Positions 52,201-60,967 of a stretch of 64,000 nt of DNA are shown in pieces. The notes below the pieces were generated by a model that was not told where the DNA came from, did not search any database, and was given only the letters and a program-made list of their open reading frames with translations. The stretch spans positions 62,001-126,000 of the forward strand of contig NZ_NSEB01000007.1 of the NCBI RefSeq assembly GCF_002734215.1, read 5' to 3'. Source of the DNA: Fredinandcohnia onubensis (lineage in GTDB: Bacteria > Bacillota > Bacilli > Bacillales > Bacillaceae_L). Made by a program: the position numbers and the translations under genes. Numbering within the stretch: position 1 is the first letter of the stretch; every line of letters starts with the position of its first letter.

Positions 52201-55200
52201 TGGTGCTAATACGGACTGAGCTTCTTCATCAGGAACTTGTCCTTTAATCTCAATTAATTTACCATCATGTGTCTCTACGACACCATTTTCGTCGAATTCA
52301 ACATTAAGAACACCTAAGTTGCTGTTTGCATTACCTGTTTGAACGATTACAGTTGGTGTTGCATCTTTTGCAACAACGACTGGTTCAGCCAATACTGTAT
52401 GGCTATGTCCACCAACAATAACGTCAATTCCTTCCACTTGTTCAGCAAGAATTAGATCGTTATCAACCGCAGCATTATCGTCATAACCAATATGAGTTAA
52501 TGCAATAATTTTGTTAACATTTTGTGCTTCAAAAGCTTCTACAGCTTTTCTTGCTTCATTAAGGTAGTTTTCGAATTCAATCGAACCTGGGCTTGAAATG
52601 TCAGTTGTTTCTTCTGTTGTTAAACCGAAGATACCCACTTTCTCACCGTTTACTTCTTTGATGACTCCATTGTAAATTTGTCCATTTTCAATATCAGATG
52701 CAATAGAATCATTGAAAATCCCATCAAATTTAGCATCCTTCGAGAAATCAACATTGGCACTTACAAATGGGAATTGTGCACTTTGGATAAATTCGACTAA
52801 TTTTTGATGTCCTTCACTTGAAGAACCTAAGTCAAATTCATGGTTACCAAAGGTCATTGCATCGAAGCCCATTAAATTCATCATGGCTAAATCTGCTTTT
52901 CCAAGAAACTCATTAAAATACAGTGTCCCTGTAAAAGCATCTCCTGCATGAAGAAGTAGAGAATCAGGATTTTCTGCTCTTACTTCCTTCACTGCAGTTA
53001 CCGTTTTTGGCATGTTGTCTAAGGAAGCATGAGTATCATTTGTGTGCATGATTGTTAAGTCATAATTAACTTTTAGGTCAACTTGAACCATAACCGGGTC
53101 ATGGTCACTCGCACGCCCCGCCATATCTGTAAAGTCTGCATTAATGTGTAAAATATCAATTTCAGTTCCAGGTACTAAGTTATTTGATACCACAATGTGA
53201 TCTAAAACTTGTGAGTTACCTTGGAACAAATATGTGTAACGATCACTTTGTTCAACATGGTTAATCATGTTGGTCATTAAGTCGCCTTCATGGATTTTAA
53301 GGGACTCAGCGAACTGGTAATCGTTAAAATCACCAACTGATACAACATTTGCATCAGGGTTATCAACTTTTATTTCTTCGATAAAGTCATAAACAATATT
53401 TGCAATTTGTTTACGTTGAACTTCACTACCATATACCGGCGGTTGTGTTGAACCGAATAATGGAGTGTCTCCAGATTTGGAGTTCCAGTGGTTAACAATA
53501 ACCACTACCTCTTCACCTTTGAAGGTAAATTGTGCTGCTAAAGGTTTACGGCTGTTATCAAATGCTGCATTTGTAGGATCAATTCGTCCAGGGTTACGTG
53601 TCAATTTACCATCTTCATAACCAACAGCTGTTGTTGCATCACCAGCCGGAATGTCTTCTGGTAAAGAAACACGTTCTGGATTATATAAGAATCCAACACG
53701 GATGTTTGCATTTGGTGCTCCACCATCTTGGTTATTAACAGGATCAATATTTAAATATTGATATTCAGGACCACCCGCAGCAACAATTGCTTGAATCAAA
53801 CGTTCATAACTTTCGTTAGCGGCTGAATCTCCAGCACTTTGTCCATTGTTATCTTGAACCTCAGTTACCCCGATGATGTCAGGACTCTTCATGTCTTGAA
53901 CAAAAGCTCTAGCCAATTTTTGAGCTTTATCGGCTGATGTTTCTTTCGTATTATTTGAGAAGTTTTCTAGATTGTAAGAAGCAATTGTTAGTTTATCTTC
54001 TTCTTTAACAATCGTTGTTGTCTCAGGTTCTGCATTACCCTTAACATGGTTTGATTGCATGTCTTCTAAATCAACATAAATCTTATAGTTTTGGAAGCCA
54101 TAGTTTACTACACCTGTGATTGGTCCAGTAAATTTGTCTCCTGTTGCTACCTCGAAATCTCTAGCTGCATTGTTATCGTACATTTTAAACTGGATACGAT
54201 CCGGATTCGCATTGTCTTCAGTTAGTAATACTCCACCATGAAGGGTATCCGTTTTTCTGTTTTCTAGAACCGTAATCAAATCTCCGTGCTCTTGAGGTGC
54301 AACAGCCTTAACTGTTCCAACTTCAACAAGCATTCCTTCTATACTTTCCCAGAAATCAATTGCATCTTCTTCTGGGTCAAACTCACCGAAACTATCATTA
54401 TCAATAACTTGATTTGGTAGGTTTTCACTCGTAATTTCTACTGGAGTAGGAAGTTCTGCATTGTTTTCAATAACATTTACTAAACCGCCCTGGTCATCAC
54501 GTGCATTAATTTGTGTAACGGATAAATCTGTCTCTTTTTTTGTGTCATAGTACCCATCGATATAATACTCGTCGACTGTACCAGTTACACTTACTAGATT
54601 ACCAACTTCCACATTTGCTTGGTTTCCTGTATAAACAACGATCCCTTCAGATGTCTTAGGATTGTTATCCTTTTTGTCATCTGGAGTTTGCATATGGAAG
54701 TAGTTACCACTACCTATTTTGTAGGTATATGTTACAATACCCTCAACATTTTCAACTTTTACACCATTTAATGCAGATTCATGAGATTCTCCTTGAATAT
54801 CATGGATATTGATTTCTTCAGCATCGTATACTGTATAAGTAAATTCTTTTATGTCACTAGTTGTAAAACCATCTTTTACAGCAATGGCTTTAATGGTTAC
54901 ATCTTCATCAACTGTAATTGGTTCACTATATTTTTGACCATTTTCTACTGTTGGTTCAGTACCATCTGTTGTAAAGTAAATCTCTGCATCCGCAGTTGAA
55001 GTAGATAACGTTACTTGAGTACCCGCAGGAATTGTACCTGATGGTTGAGATGCTCTAACTGGTTGAACTTTTGAAGCATCTTCTACAATATCAGCTTGTC
55101 CACGTGGGATGATTTGCCAATCACTATTAAATTGTTGAACAATTCCAGTGATCGAATCATATGTATTCCCTTGAGTTAATCCTAAGTTATTATTTTCATC

Positions 55201-56223
55201 GCGAACAATAAATTCGTTCCCGGTTTCATCTACAGCTTTATAGTTTGAAGGATTTCCGGAAACTGTTACATTTTTAACAGTAACTAGTTCTGATTCATTT
55301 GCTTCATTTATATCAGCGCCTGTCACAATAGCTGGTTCTGGTACACCAATTTGAGTAGCTTCTCCTACAAGACTTGCATTATTAAGTTGTAAAAGACCAT
55401 TATAATCACCTAATGTTCCAGTAACAGTAATTTCATCACCCAATTCGACAGCTAGTGAAGTGGGTCTAACAGCAATTCCAGCTGTTTCGTCTTGAATATG
55501 GATTGTATTTTTTAATTTTGCTGTCACTGTACCTTTAACAGATACTGACCCATTACCTTGGGTGCGAGCTTCAGCAATTGTGATTACAGTTGGTTGCTCT
55601 GGTTCTGGGTCTACATTTCCTTCACCTTTGTGAGAACCTAAAAATGAAAATGTATCCTGGGGATGGTTGTCCCATTCGATAGAAGGATCAAAAGCATCAT
55701 CATGCACTTTATCCCCAGTGAGGATTGAGTCTTTTCTTACCAGAGTTTGTTCAGAAGTCACTCCGCCCCAATTAGTACCAGGGTCATGTCCTACTTGTCC
55801 AAATGAATCAATAATTTCACCATTCTTCTTTAAAACAAGTGAGTCATCTCCATTGAAATTTGCGACACTATGTTTTATATCTGTAACTGCTAATATTTCA
55901 GGACCTGCACTAGAATTTGCAATTACATAGACATCGCCACTCATAAGAGTTCCTGCTAGTTTTAAAGTTGTACCAGCTGCACTGGCTCCATTTGAATATA
56001 GTTCTAGTGTGTATGTTGATAAGTCAACATCAGCACCAGTCCCATTATAAATCTCAATTGCTTTGTTAAAACCACTACCTTCGATATATTCAGAAATAAA
56101 TAAATCTTCGGCAGTTACTTCTGCTGCATTAGCAGCAGGTACAAAATTTAATAGAGTAGTAGGCACTATTAAACTAAAAACGAATAATAACGACAGTAGT
56201 TTTCTTACTATGCCTTTTTTCAC
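49201..56223 (-). CDS. Giant cell-wall-anchored nuclease with two 5'-nucleotidase modules
   Basis: 2340 residues; GTG start after GAGGGGAG. Domains in order: signal peptide (1-33); lamin-tail domain (about 35-160); two OB-fold regions (about 210-290 and 295-383); chitobiase-type C-terminal domain (about 385-462); a NucH/ExeM-type OB region (about 470-575); an endonuclease/exonuclease/phosphatase domain (about 744-1045) with YNLENF, VTEVQDNNG, VNHWNS, GDFNDYQ and SDHDPV; nucleotidase module 1 (about 1053-1565) and module 2 (about 1570-2085). Each module has HTNDTHA, HAGDAFTG, GNHEFDLG, GGHSHT and NGGGIRAAI. A further beta-rich domain, a Ser/Asp-rich stalk, LPITA (2307-2311), a membrane helix and RRKTA end the protein. 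It resembles B. subtilis YhcR but is much longer, because the nucleotidase part is doubled. Its likely role is release of nucleosides and phosphate from extracellular nucleic acids. Confidence 0.93.
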   Translation of the reverse strand: MKKGIVRKLLSLLFVFSLIVPTTLLNFVPAANAAEVTAEDLFISEYIEGSGFNKAIEIYNGTGADVDLSTYTLELYSNGASAAGTTLKLAGTLMSGDVYVIANSSAGPEILAVTDIKHSVANFNGDDSLVLKKNGEIIDSFGQVGHDPGTNWGGVTSEQTLVRKDSILTGDKVHDDAFDPSIEWDNHPQDTFSFLGSHKGEGNVDPEPEQPTVITIAEARTQGNGSVSVKGTVTAKLKNTIHIQDETAGIAVRPTSLAVELGDEITVTGTLGDYNGLLQLNNASLVGEATQIGVPEPAIVTGADINEANESELVTVKNVTVSGNPSNYKAVDETGNEFIVRDENNNLGLTQGNTYDSITGIVQQFNSDWQIIPRGQADIVEDASKVQPVRASQPSGTIPAGTQVTLSTSTADAEIYFTTDGTEPTVENGQKYSEPITVDEDVTIKAIAVKDGFTTSDIKEFTYTVYDAEEINIHDIQGESHESALNGVKVENVEGIVTYTYKIGSGNYFHMQTPDDKKDNNPKTSEGIVVYTGNQANVEVGNLVSVTGTVDEYYIDGYYDTKKETDLSVTQINARDDQGGLVNVIENNAELPTPVEITSENLPNQVIDNDSFGEFDPEEDAIDFWESIEGMLVEVGTVKAVAPQEHGDLITVLENRKTDTLHGGVLLTEDNANPDRIQFKMYDNNAARDFEVATGDKFTGPITGVVNYGFQNYKIYVDLEDMQSNHVKGNAEPETTTIVKEEDKLTIASYNLENFSNNTKETSADKAQKLARAFVQDMKSPDIIGVTEVQDNNGQSAGDSAANESYERLIQAIVAAGGPEYQYLNIDPVNNQDGGAPNANIRVGFLYNPERVSLPEDIPAGDATTAVGYEDGKLTRNPGRIDPTNAAFDNSRKPLAAQFTFKGEEVVVIVNHWNSKSGDTPLFGSTQPPVYGSEVQRKQIANIVYDFIEEIKVDNPDANVVSVGDFNDYQFAESLKIHEGDLMTNMINHVEQSDRYTYLFQGNSQVLDHIVVSNNLVPGTEIDILHINADFTDMAGRASDHDPVMVQVDLKVNYDLTIMHTNDTHASLDNMPKTVTAVKEVRAENPDSLLLHAGDAFTGTLYFNEFLGKADLAMMNLMGFDAMTFGNHEFDLGSSSEGHQKLVEFIQSAQFPFVSANVDFSKDAKFDGIFNDSIASDIENGQIYNGVIKEVNGEKVGIFGLTTEETTDISSPGSIEFENYLNEARKAVEAFEAQNVNKIIALTHIGYDDNAAVDNDLILAEQVEGIDVIVGGHSHTVLAEPVVVAKDATPTVIVQTGNANSNLGVLNVEFDENGVVETHDGKLIEIKGQVPDEEAQSVLAPFKAKVEEVANTEIGVSTPIELENPRTSGDDTKPSVRRNETILGNLITDGMLEKAKSFTGKDVIMALQNGGGIRAAIDAGPITTGEVITVLPFGNTLATMDITGAELKEAFEISVSKYPGENGGFLHLAGGKVKFDSTKPEHERVVSVSYLNEDGEYIEVQDEKMYTIATNAFTAKGGDGYDVFAKAYEEGRVTDLGLSDWENFRDHLVSLGSEGIPTEVEGRIVDVEGQFNLTVLHTNDTHAALDKMPKTVTAVKDERAKDPNALLLHAGDAFTGTLYFNEFLGKADLAMMNLMGFDAMTFGNHEFDLGSSSEGHQKLVEFIKGAKFPFVSANVDFSKDAKFDGIFNDSIASEIDNGQIYNGIIKEVNGEKVGIFGLTTEETADISSPGSIAFENYLQEAAKAVEAFEAKGVNKIIALTHIGYDDNAAVDNDLILAEQVEGIDVIVGGHSHTALDVPSVVAKDATPTVIVQTGNANSNLGVLDVVFDEKGVVIEHAGELISIGDQEADPEAAEVLAPYKAQVDKVAQEEIGVSTPIELANPRTNGDNTKPSVRKNETILGNLITDGMLKKAKEFTGENVVMALQNGGGIRAAINEGPITVGEVITVLPFGNTLATMELTGAELKEAFEISVSKYPGENGGFLHVAGGKVEFDSTKPAGERVVAVYIEDANGNLVAVDDNATYIIATNAFTAKGGDGYDVFAKAYEEGRVTDLGLSDWENFRDHLVSLGSEGIPTETEDRIVDVTETPGEEQPTPGEEEPQIIVVTPEVEKGNKYVVSADDLGDLKDGAIVRVEVPEKKNTIFVSLSPEAIAKLKAANATLIISNGVVDLQIPSSILPDSETEIKVQKDNRKDALVAYDFTIKSEGKGYHKFNEKVTMTFSIDPKTVDDPKKVKVFYWNPQSKEWELVGGEYKDGKITATTDHFSTFGVLEVEETKEIPGSEVKDSDTNDSTVKDSDSKNSNGGKKLPITATNMANMLVIGLSLILVAVGLLYVNRRKTA
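51518..53071 (-). repeat. Nucleotidase module 1 of a 1554-bp direct duplication inside the surface nuclease gene
   Basis: This segment and the next one (about 49960-51517) align with a constant offset of 1554 bp (518 codons). In places I compared, such as 52854-52964 against 51300-51410, the DNA differs at only a few bases. Limits are approximate. Confidence 0.85.
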
Positions 56224-56418
56224 AGTTTTCTCCCCTCACTTAGTAAATTAGTAGAATATGGTACGCCTACAGAATACTGGGAAAGGGGTATTTGGTCAAT
56301 AAAATTTACGAAAATTAAACAAAAGTATTACAAAATATTAGTATAATACACGAACAATAGGTAAATAGTCATAGTCTAATGTTAATATTTTTTCTTTAGA
56401 TAAGCACACAACACAAAA

Positions 56419-56447
56419 AACGACTACAAATGAAAAAAGTAGCCGTT
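56419..56447 (-). terminator. Terminator of the acyl-CoA synthetase gene
   Basis: On the minus strand AACGGCTAC pairs with GTAGTCGTT (one G-U) and a T run follows. Confidence 0.8.
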
Positions 56448-56488
56448 TTTTTTACCATATAAAATGTAAACTCAAAATTTGTTTTACC

Positions 56489-57991
56489 TTAACCAACTAA
56501 ATTTTCATATGTTTTTTGCAAATGGCTTTTATCAATCTTTCCCACATGTGTTTTAGGGATCTCCTCCACAAAGATAAACTCTTTTGGTACCTTATATTTG
56601 CCTATCTTTTCTTGACAGAACTCTATTAATTCATTTTTTGAAACCTGTTGGTCTGGCATTAAAGAGACCACAGCAATCACCATCTCTCCCCATTTTTGAT
56701 GAGGTACACCAATAACAGCAACCTCATTAATAGCAGGATGCTTGCTAATGCATTGTTCAACCTCAAGTGGGTACACATTCTCTCCACCTGTGATAATCAT
56801 TTCTTTCTTACGCCCCACAATATAGTGATAGCCTTCTTCATCACATCTCGCTAAATCCCCTGTGTGCAACCACCCATCTTTGTACACTTCCTTTGTTGCA
56901 TCCGGATTATTCCAATAATGATGGAATACATGCTTTCCACGAATCAATAGCTCTCCAACTTCACCAGCCTTTGCACCATGTCCTTCAGCTGTCATAATCT
57001 TCACTTCATTAAAAAACATGGCCTTTCCAACTGACCCTCTTCGAAACCTTGATATTTTCGGATCAATAAAGAAATTATTTGGCCCCGCCTCTGTTAGACC
57101 ATAACCTTCTTTAAACGATAATCCCTTTTCTTCAAAGGCCTGATAAATTTCGAGTGGGCAAGGCGCTCCCCCAGATAGAAAGGTATGCATGGTTGGAAAT
57201 GTCATATTTTTGAAGGATGGGGTGTTAACCATCATATGGTACATCGTTGGAACGAGTAAAACGATTGTACATCCTTCTTGATTAATAAGTTGAATGGCAC
57301 GTTTAGGCTCAAAGTTTTTTGCTATTACAACCTTGCCCCCCATCATTAAAATAGGAATGGATAACGCATTAAGACCTCCAGTATGGAACATCGGCATATA
57401 GGTTAATGTCACATCTTCTGCTGACAAATTCCAGCTCACAATAGTATTTAACCCATTCCACAAAATAGATTGATGAGATAGGACAACTCCTTTCGGTTTT
57501 CCTGTTGTTCCACCTGTATAAATGATCGCCAATGGATCTTCTTCTAGAATGCACTCCTCTGGTTCAAATGTGGTACTTACTACATTGACAATCCGATGAT
57601 ATTCATCAGAATCAACTTTTAAGATTTCCCTAGATGCATTCCCCTGCAATAAAGCCTCAAATTGGCTTGAAAATGCAACCAGTTTTGGTGACGAATTTGA
57701 AATTATATAATCGATTTCTTCACTCGATAAGCGCCAATTTAACGGCACAAAGATTGCCCCAATTTTTCCACATGCAAATAGCAAATCGAAATAACTAACA
57801 TCATTCGGAGATATTAGTGCTACACGATCTCCCTTCTTAATGCCAATTGTTTTTAAAAAACAAGCGATACTTTCCGCACGTTTGTTCAGTTCCTGAAAGG
57901 TATATCGGCTGCCAGTTTCTCCATCCACGACAGCAATCGAATCAGGTGATAGTCGAGCCCGATTTGCAATCCAATCCAGTTCCCACCTCAC
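56489..57991 (-). CDS. AMP-binding acyl-CoA synthetase (fatty or aryl acid CoA ligase)
   Basis: 500 residues; GTG start after GGAGAG. ANL-family motifs: P-loop YTGGTTGKPKG near residue 165, GYGLTEAGP near 300, TGDLARCDEEGYHYIVGRKKEMI near 375-397 and the C-terminal catalytic Lys in KTHVGKIDK. It activates a carboxylic acid to acyl-AMP and then acyl-CoA. It lies downstream of the transporter-KAS III-hydrolase-FabG operon and is separated from it by a terminator, so it may be cotranscribed only by read-through. Together they suggest use of an organic acid taken up from outside. Confidence 0.9.
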   Translation of the reverse strand: MRWELDWIANRARLSPDSIAVVDGETGSRYTFQELNKRAESIACFLKTIGIKKGDRVALISPNDVSYFDLLFACGKIGAIFVPLNWRLSSEEIDYIISNSSPKLVAFSSQFEALLQGNASREILKVDSDEYHRIVNVVSTTFEPEECILEEDPLAIIYTGGTTGKPKGVVLSHQSILWNGLNTIVSWNLSAEDVTLTYMPMFHTGGLNALSIPILMMGGKVVIAKNFEPKRAIQLINQEGCTIVLLVPTMYHMMVNTPSFKNMTFPTMHTFLSGGAPCPLEIYQAFEEKGLSFKEGYGLTEAGPNNFFIDPKISRFRRGSVGKAMFFNEVKIMTAEGHGAKAGEVGELLIRGKHVFHHYWNNPDATKEVYKDGWLHTGDLARCDEEGYHYIVGRKKEMIITGGENVYPLEVEQCISKHPAINEVAVIGVPHQKWGEMVIAVVSLMPDQQVSKNELIEFCQEKIGKYKVPKEFIFVEEIPKTHVGKIDKSHLQKTYENLVG

Positions 57992-58080
57992 AACTATCTC
58001 TCCTTACGTCTTCTTAATTCTACTCTTACTATAGAAGACAGGAGTTACATGGTAGTTACATGAGTGAAGTTATGAAAAAA

Positions 58081-58099
58081 AGAGTGGGGCTCCCACTCT
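58081..58099 (-). terminator. Terminator after the FabG-like gene
   Basis: AGAGTGGG pairs with CCCACTCT around a 3-base loop, and a T run follows on the minus strand. It separates the liv-KAS III-FabG operon from the acyl-CoA synthetase gene. Confidence 0.88.
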
Positions 58100-58104
58100 T
58101 TTCG

Positions 58105-58842
58105 TTACATCATAATCCCACCATCAACATGCAAGGTTGTTCCGTTCACATAATCGGCTTCATCGGAGGATAAAAATAAATACGCATTGGCGATATCCGA
58201 TGGTTTCCCTAGTTTTTGAAGTGGAATCATTTGCTTTAATTGATTGATAACTTTTTCAGGCACGGTTGCAACCATTCCTGTTTCAATAAATCCTGGTACA
58301 ACTGCATTGACGTTGATTCCTTTTCTGCCGAGCTCTTTTGCCCATGTTTTCGTCATCCCGACCACTGCAGCCTTAGATGCTGCATAATTTGTTTGCCCAA
58401 CATTTCCATATACCCCCGTTACAGAAGAGGTACTAACAATTTTTCCTTTACCATTTGCAATAAGATGTGGAACCACTGCTTGTGTACAATTGAAAACGCC
58501 TGTTAAATTCACATCAATAACCTTTTGAAAGTCCTCCTGAGAAAGCTTTGTCAGCATCGCATCACGAGTAATTCCGGCATTGTTTATTAAAATATCAATC
58601 TTTCCAAATCGCTCCATTACTGCAGCAACCATTTGGTCGACACTGTTTCTATCTGCAACATCTACTTGAAAGAACTCAACATCTGCACCTTGTTCTTTTA
58701 ATTCCTCTGCTCTCTTTGCACCTGTTGTGTCATAGTCTGTTAACGCAACCTTTGCACCTTCTCGGACAAACGTGATAGCAGCCTCTAGCCCAAGTCCGTT
58801 AGCTGCTCCTGTGATAATAGCTACCTTGTCTTTTAATCTCAT
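58105..58842 (-). CDS. FabG-like 3-oxoacyl reductase (classical SDR)
   Basis: 245 residues, the classical SDR length. Motifs: TGAANGLG (NAD(P) binding), DYDTTGAKRAEE (acidic end of strand 2, Asp after beta-2, which favours NAD(H) or is neutral), NNAGITRD, SSVTG with the catalytic Ser and YAASK (Tyr-x3-Lys). The closing segment is DYVNGTTLHVDGGIMM. It reduces or oxidises a 3-oxo/3-hydroxyacyl group on ACP or CoA. It overlaps the upstream hydrolase gene by four bases. The operon context suggests a CoA-linked pathway rather than housekeeping fatty acid synthesis. Confidence 0.9.
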   Translation of the reverse strand: MRLKDKVAIITGAANGLGLEAAITFVREGAKVALTDYDTTGAKRAEELKEQGADVEFFQVDVADRNSVDQMVAAVMERFGKIDILINNAGITRDAMLTKLSQEDFQKVIDVNLTGVFNCTQAVVPHLIANGKGKIVSTSSVTGVYGNVGQTNYAASKAAVVGMTKTWAKELGRKGINVNAVVPGFIETGMVATVPEKVINQLKQMIPLQKLGKPSDIANAYLFLSSDEADYVNGTTLHVDGGIMM

Positions 58843-59750
58843 TTTGCAGGCTCCTCTTGCTTCATAAATTTATGCATTTCACTTAACAATAAGTCTAGAT
58901 TATCGATTAACGGTGAGTGGCCACAATCCTCAAGTTCAACAAATGTGGCGTTATCCCCTAAATCCTCCATAATTTCCTTTGCCATATTTTCTAATACAAC
59001 ATAATCCCTGTCACCACGCATTACTAGCACTGGGATATTAATACGTTCTACCTGTCCTGTCCCCTCCGTTAAGCCATTGTGATGATGACTAATATTAAAT
59101 GTATTTAATGAAAAATAAACTTCAGCAAGATTTCGCTGTGTTATCATATCCTCCAGATACTCATCATAATGAGCTTCTTCAGGTTGTCTTTTGGTGTAAA
59201 TGGCAGCATTCCAAATTGCTTTTAATGTGTCTTTATCTCGATTGTTATAGGCGGTTTGGATTGGGATTGTGCGTGCTAAATCTTGATGAATGTCATCCAT
59301 CGTCTTTAAACGATATGAAAAATCCATCTTCCCATCAGCACTTAAGCCAAAGAACGGAAACCCCCTCGTTGATGCTGATGCCAACAGTACTAACTTCGAG
59401 CAAAGTCTAGGATGGTCTGCGGCAAACTGCATTCCTACAGCACCACCAGTTGACCAACCAACCATTATAAAGTCTGACAAGCCTAATACGTCAACGAATA
59501 GCTTAATATCATCAGAAAAGTCCTTTATTGACTGAACTTTTTTGTGGTAAGTTGAAATACCAAAGCCTCTCATATCAACTGCATAGACTTTGTAATCGCT
59601 ATCAAGATTTTCAATAACAACATCCCAGTGCTTTGATGAGGACATGTTCCCGTGAACAAGTAGTACAATTTTATCCCCACCCTCACGTTCCCGATATCCT
59701 AACGTTTCTCCATTTGCTAGATTGACAGTTTTCAGTTCGATTGCTGGCAT
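58839..59750 (-). CDS. Alpha/beta-hydrolase with serine nucleophile
   Basis: 303 residues from ATG 59750, which follows GGGGGATC; a longer frame would reach into the KAS III gene. Oxyanion HGNMSSSKHWD (about 42-52), nucleophile elbow VGWSTGGAVG with Ser (about residue 107), acidic residue in RGDRDYVV, and His in EDCGHSPLI near the end complete the triad. No signal peptide. It could be a thioesterase or ester/beta-diketone hydrolase acting on the KAS III product or substrate. It overlaps the KAS III gene by 19 bp and the FabG gene by 4 bp. Confidence 0.87.
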   Translation of the reverse strand: MPAIELKTVNLANGETLGYREREGGDKIVLLVHGNMSSSKHWDVVIENLDSDYKVYAVDMRGFGISTYHKKVQSIKDFSDDIKLFVDVLGLSDFIMVGWSTGGAVGMQFAADHPRLCSKLVLLASASTRGFPFFGLSADGKMDFSYRLKTMDDIHQDLARTIPIQTAYNNRDKDTLKAIWNAAIYTKRQPEEAHYDEYLEDMITQRNLAEVYFSLNTFNISHHHNGLTEGTGQVERINIPVLVMRGDRDYVVLENMAKEIMEDLGDNATFVELEDCGHSPLIDNLDLLLSEMHKFMKQEEPAK

Positions 59751-60769
59751 GAACGATCCCCCCATTTTATTGCCGTGGCCCCCCACGCATATCCAATTCC
59801 TGCACTCACTAACACAACAAGATCTCCTTCTTTTATTTTACCTTTTTTTTCCGCAATTTCCAAAGAAAGAATTTGATCTATTTGACCGATATGCCCATAT
59901 TCATTTAAATAGATTGATTGTTCCTCAGATAGGCCTAATTCCTTTAACACGTAATCATGGGCTGATTTCTTCATGTGGAGAATACCTAAATAATTAATAT
60001 CTTTCTCTGTATATCCACTTTTTTCTACTGCCATTCGAATAACCTTAAGAAAGTTTTGCATGGACTTTTCTTCAAGACGTTGCTTCATCCCTTCTGGATC
60101 AAGGACATCCAGCATGTTTAATTTTTGCTCAAGTGCCTCTTTTGTGATTGGATTTTTTGTTCCCCCTGCTACCACAACAACGTCCTCGGAAAATGCACCA
60201 TCGGTTATAATATGACTATCAAGGACGTGATTTTTTTGTACACCTCTTTGTAAAAGAATGGCACCTCCACCAGCTCCTAGATTATACATAAAGCGCGTTC
60301 TCGGATTCTCGTAATCAATGAAATCTACATTACGATAACCACCTGCAAGTAAAACCGTTTTAATAGAGTCATCCGACTTCATCATATTCTTAGCCACTTT
60401 TAAAGCCATGATTGTCGTACCACAGCGCATCGCAACGTCAAATCCCCAAGCATTAACCGCACCAAGCTCTTGTTGCATCTTAATCGCAGCTGTCCACAAG
60501 GGAAATTCCTTATGTTCTTCGCCGATATAAATGATTAAATCGATATCCAGTGGATCGATCTTTGCTTTGTTTATAGCTTCTCTTGCTGCTTTTATTCCCA
60601 TTTCACACGTATGGTCATCAGGTCCGGGAATTGGCTTTTTCAATATGCCCAGTTTCTTTTCAACAATTTCCTTGGGTATCCCGCTCATTCGTGAAATGTC
60701 TTCTCCAGTTAGAAAATCATTTGGAATGTAAATTCCTGTACTTATAATTCCAACTGATTGCAAAGTCAA
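59732..60769 (-). CDS. KAS III-like 3-oxoacyl synthase (thiolase fold)
   Basis: 345 residues, TTG start with GAGGAG upstream. The thiolase-fold active site is present: Cys in AMRCGTTIMAL (about residue 115), His in LGILHMKKSAHDY, and Asn in YLNEYGHIGQ. The dimer-region and glycine loop FMYNLGAGGGAILL also match FabH-type enzymes. The sequence around the Cys differs from FabH (AACAGF type), so the substrate is probably not acetyl-CoA plus malonyl-ACP. With no other fatty acid synthesis genes near, it may act on CoA esters in the adjacent catabolic cluster. Confidence 0.88.
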   Translation of the reverse strand: MTLQSVGIISTGIYIPNDFLTGEDISRMSGIPKEIVEKKLGILKKPIPGPDDHTCEMGIKAAREAINKAKIDPLDIDLIIYIGEEHKEFPLWTAAIKMQQELGAVNAWGFDVAMRCGTTIMALKVAKNMMKSDDSIKTVLLAGGYRNVDFIDYENPRTRFMYNLGAGGGAILLQRGVQKNHVLDSHIITDGAFSEDVVVVAGGTKNPITKEALEQKLNMLDVLDPEGMKQRLEEKSMQNFLKVIRMAVEKSGYTEKDINYLGILHMKKSAHDYVLKELGLSEEQSIYLNEYGHIGQIDQILSLEIAEKKGKIKEGDLVVLVSAGIGYAWGATAIKWGDRSCQQSN

Positions 60770-60775
60770 TGTGAG

Positions 60776-60955
60776 TCACTCCTCTATTACACGTTTCATG
60801 TACTGAACAGCATCATCTAAATCTGTAACAACTACTTCATCTTCCCCTTGAACATGGCTTACCTTTATCCGCCATTGCTTTTTCATTGTCTCACTATCAA
60901 CATGAATTAAGGCACAACGGACAACGAATGAAGTTATGGTTTGATTCTCATTCAT
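60776..60955 (-). CDS. 59-residue orphan protein between livM and the KAS III gene
   Basis: The ATG at 60955 follows GGAGAGAGGG. The product runs MNENQTITSFVVRCALIHV then a Lys/Arg-rich stretch (MKKQWRIKVSHVQ) and an acidic C-terminal half ending AVQYMKRVIEE, suggesting a small alpha/beta domain. The stop is 7 bp before the KAS III start, so the two are tightly coupled. No family recognised. Its fixed place in the operon suggests a partner of KAS III or a regulator. Confidence 0.7.
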   Translation of the reverse strand: MNENQTITSFVVRCALIHVDSETMKKQWRIKVSHVQGEDEVVVTDLDDAVQYMKRVIEE

Positions 60956-60967
60956 GACCCTCTCTCC

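Noticed and set aside
56489-60769. OleABCD-type head-to-head condensation cluster (KAS III-like, hydrolase, ligase, reductase)
   Set aside because: The gene types match superficially, but the hydrolase has a serine nucleophile (GWSTGG) rather than the Asp of OleB-type enzymes, the reductase is a 245-residue classical SDR rather than the longer OleD type, and a transporter is part of the operon.
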